Below are positions 6,535-7,261 of a stretch of DNA of 7,261 nucleotides, in pieces. How positions within the stretch are numbered: the stretch's first letter is position 1; each line of letters starts with the position of its first letter. Source of the stretch: Pseudomonadota bacterium (GTDB lineage Bacteria; Pseudomonadota; Gammaproteobacteria; Xanthomonadales; Xanthomonadaceae). The position numbers and the translations under genes were made by a program. Location of the stretch: assembly GCA_023444765.1 (NCBI GenBank), contig JAEXLY010000157.1, positions 1 to 7,261 on the forward strand. Direction: 5' to 3'. The notes under the pieces are model-generated. The model was not told the origin of the DNA, made no database searches, and saw only the letters and a list, made by a program, of their open reading frames with translations.

Positions 6535-6912
6535 TCAAGCCCCGGCGCGGCCGTCCGAAGTCCCGGATCCAGGCGTTCCCACCCTTCCCGGCTCCCCCTG
6601 CTCCTGCCCTGCCGTCCTTGCCGCACGTTTTCGACCAGTCGCCGTCTTCCCCCGGGTCTTCGCCCTGGTCGCGCGGTGCTTCTGCAGCATGCCTTCGGCC
6701 AGCACCACGTCCTCGGACAGGATGCCCGCGGCCTTGGCGATGGCGATGCGCGCCTGCGCCCGGTTCTCGTCGGGATGGGCCTGCAGCAGTTCGCGGATGG
6801 CCTCGCGCACGGCGCGGTCGGCGCTGCGCTTGAGCTTGAGGTCGGCGCTTTCGCGAAACAGCGCCAGCAGCGCGTCGACCACGGGTTTGATCAGGGCGGC
6901 TTCGATGGCCAT
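6535..6912 (-). CDS. Conserved-looking protein of unknown function with a basic C-terminal tail
   Basis: A 125-residue protein I do not recognise from a named family. It is alpha-helical in appearance: residues 1-45 form an amphipathic stretch (ALIKPVVDALLALFRESADLKLKRS), 46-80 a second helical part, and 81-105 a Lys/Arg-rich segment (KTRGKTATGRKRAART) that could contact nucleic acid or membrane. Residues 106-125 are a Gly/Ser/Pro-rich end. The open frame continues upstream to 7176 over the SPOR gene, but ATG 6912 has GGAG ahead of it and marks the change to normal codon use. From about residue 90 the codons shift to ACT, GGT, CGA, AAA, GGA, AGG and CCT, unlike the C/G-ending body. The tail therefore looks like recruited non-coding sequence next to the REP-like repeat. 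It starts 76 bases after the SPOR gene on the same strand, so a shared transcript is possible. No signal peptide or transmembrane segment is evident. Confidence 0.75.
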   Translation of the reverse strand: MAIEAALIKPVVDALLALFRESADLKLKRSADRAVREAIRELLQAHPDENRAQARIAIAKAAGILSEDVVLAEGMLQKHRATRAKTRGKTATGRKRAARTAGQEQGEPGRVGTPGSGTSDGRAGA

Positions 6913-6913
6913 G

Positions 6914-6937
6914 GGCGGTGTCTCCGGGAACACCGCC
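6914..6937 (-). promoter_or_regulatory. Perfect hairpin holding the ribosome binding site in its loop
   Basis: On the minus strand GGCGGTGT pairs with ACACCGCC over eight perfect base pairs around the loop TCCCGGAG, and the ATG of the 125-residue gene begins one base after the stem. The Shine-Dalgarno GGAG is thus in the loop and the start codon abuts the stem. Such a structure could tune translation initiation or be a protein-binding site. Regulation is inference; the stem itself is plain in the sequence. Confidence 0.5.
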
Positions 6938-6960
6938 AGTCTCCGCCCGCGGCATCGCGC

Positions 6961-6981
6961 GGGCTGCGACCGGGCTGCGAC
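6961..6981. repeat. Short tandem duplication of GGGCTGCGAC
   Basis: GGGCTGCGAC occurs at 6961-6970 and again at 6972-6981, separated by one C, just downstream of the SPOR stop codon. It looks like slippage in non-coding DNA, with no evident function. Confidence 0.6.
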
Positions 6982-6988
6982 GGCGCGT

Positions 6989-7261
6989 TCAGTTCGCCCG
7001 GATGGCCAGCGCCGGCAGGCCGCCGTTGCCCAGCTTCTGCTTGGCTTCGGCCAGCTCGGTGGCGGTACCGTAGGGGCCCATGCGCACGCGGTAGACGGTC
7101 TTGCCGTTGGCCGTGCCCGATTCCACCCGGGCGCTGAGGCCCAGCAGCGCGATCCGCGCCTTGAGCGCCTCGGCATCGCCCGAGGCGCTGAACGAGCCGG
7201 CCTGGAGGATGTAGCGGGCGCCGTCGGCCGATGCGGCCGGTGCCGCGGTTGTTGCCGGGAC
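6989..7261 (-). CDS. SPOR domain protein, C-terminal end (FtsN/DedD-like; cut by window edge)
   Basis: The last 90 codons of a protein that begins beyond base 7261. They encode an Ala/Pro-rich linker (about 1-14) followed by a complete SPOR domain with the typical strands YILQAGSF (17-24) and YRVRMGPY (57-64), ending LPALAIRAN. SPOR domains bind denuded peptidoglycan at the division septum, and proteins with this layout usually have one N-terminal transmembrane helix, a Pro/Ala-rich periplasmic linker and a terminal SPOR domain, as in FtsN or DedD. Only the domain is visible, so the specific protein cannot be named. In related genomes I recall such a gene beside argS, which could be checked upstream. 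The protein would act in the periplasm at mid-cell. Confidence 0.9.
   Translation of the reverse strand, partial: VPATTAAPAASADGARYILQAGSFSASGDAEALKARIALLGLSARVESGTANGKTVYRVRMGPYGTATELAEAKQKLGNGGLPALAIRAN

Noticed and set aside
6913..7176. Upstream extension of the 125-residue protein
   Set aside because: The extra frame overlaps the SPOR gene, has Arg/Pro/Trp-rich shadow composition, and lies upstream of a good start with GGAG.

Overview
The window looks like ordinary chromosomal DNA from a high-GC gammaproteobacterium, most probably of the Xanthomonadaceae/Lysobacteraceae (Lysobacter, Luteimonas, Stenotrophomonas or Xanthomonas relatives). The evidence is the strong G/C bias at third codon positions, the neighbourhood ubiK-comM / P-II / speE-speA, promoters of the form TAGAAT or TACAAT with no clear -35 box, and a GC-rich REP-like inverted repeat. 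The genus is inferred from these family resemblances, not proven.

Layout, left to right. Positions 1-927 (minus strand) hold the 5' part of comM (YifB/ComM AAA ATPase, cut by the window edge) with ubiK just upstream of it, a likely two-gene operon. Diverging from ubiK is a gene for a complete 112-residue P-II nitrogen sensor (1093-1431, plus). It is followed not by the ammonium channel gene amtB but by a gene for a small secreted protein of unknown function (1520-2035). A hairpin-rich gap separates that gene from convergent speE (2142-3005, minus, spermidine synthase). A 220-base divergent control region joins speE to speA (3226-5115, plus, biosynthetic arginine decarboxylase). This is a polyamine pair: SpeA makes agmatine, which other enzymes turn into putrescine, and SpeE converts putrescine to spermidine.

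From 5137 to the right edge everything is on the minus strand: a DUF4242 small protein, a YdfG-type NADP-dependent short-chain dehydrogenase, a structured non-coding stretch of about 200 bases carrying an inverted pair of REP-like sequences, a 125-residue protein of unknown function with a basic tail, and the C-terminal SPOR domain of a protein that runs off the right edge.

I found no CRISPR array, tRNA, rRNA, phage gene, transposase or toxin-antitoxin pair, and no convincing new multi-gene system. The signals most worth following are non-coding. They are an identical 11-base sequence placed in inverted orientation just upstream of, or touching, the -10 elements of both speE and speA; the REP-like inverted pair upstream of ydfG; a perfect hairpin that puts the ribosome binding site of the 125-residue gene in its loop; and an apparently leaderless ydfG promoter.
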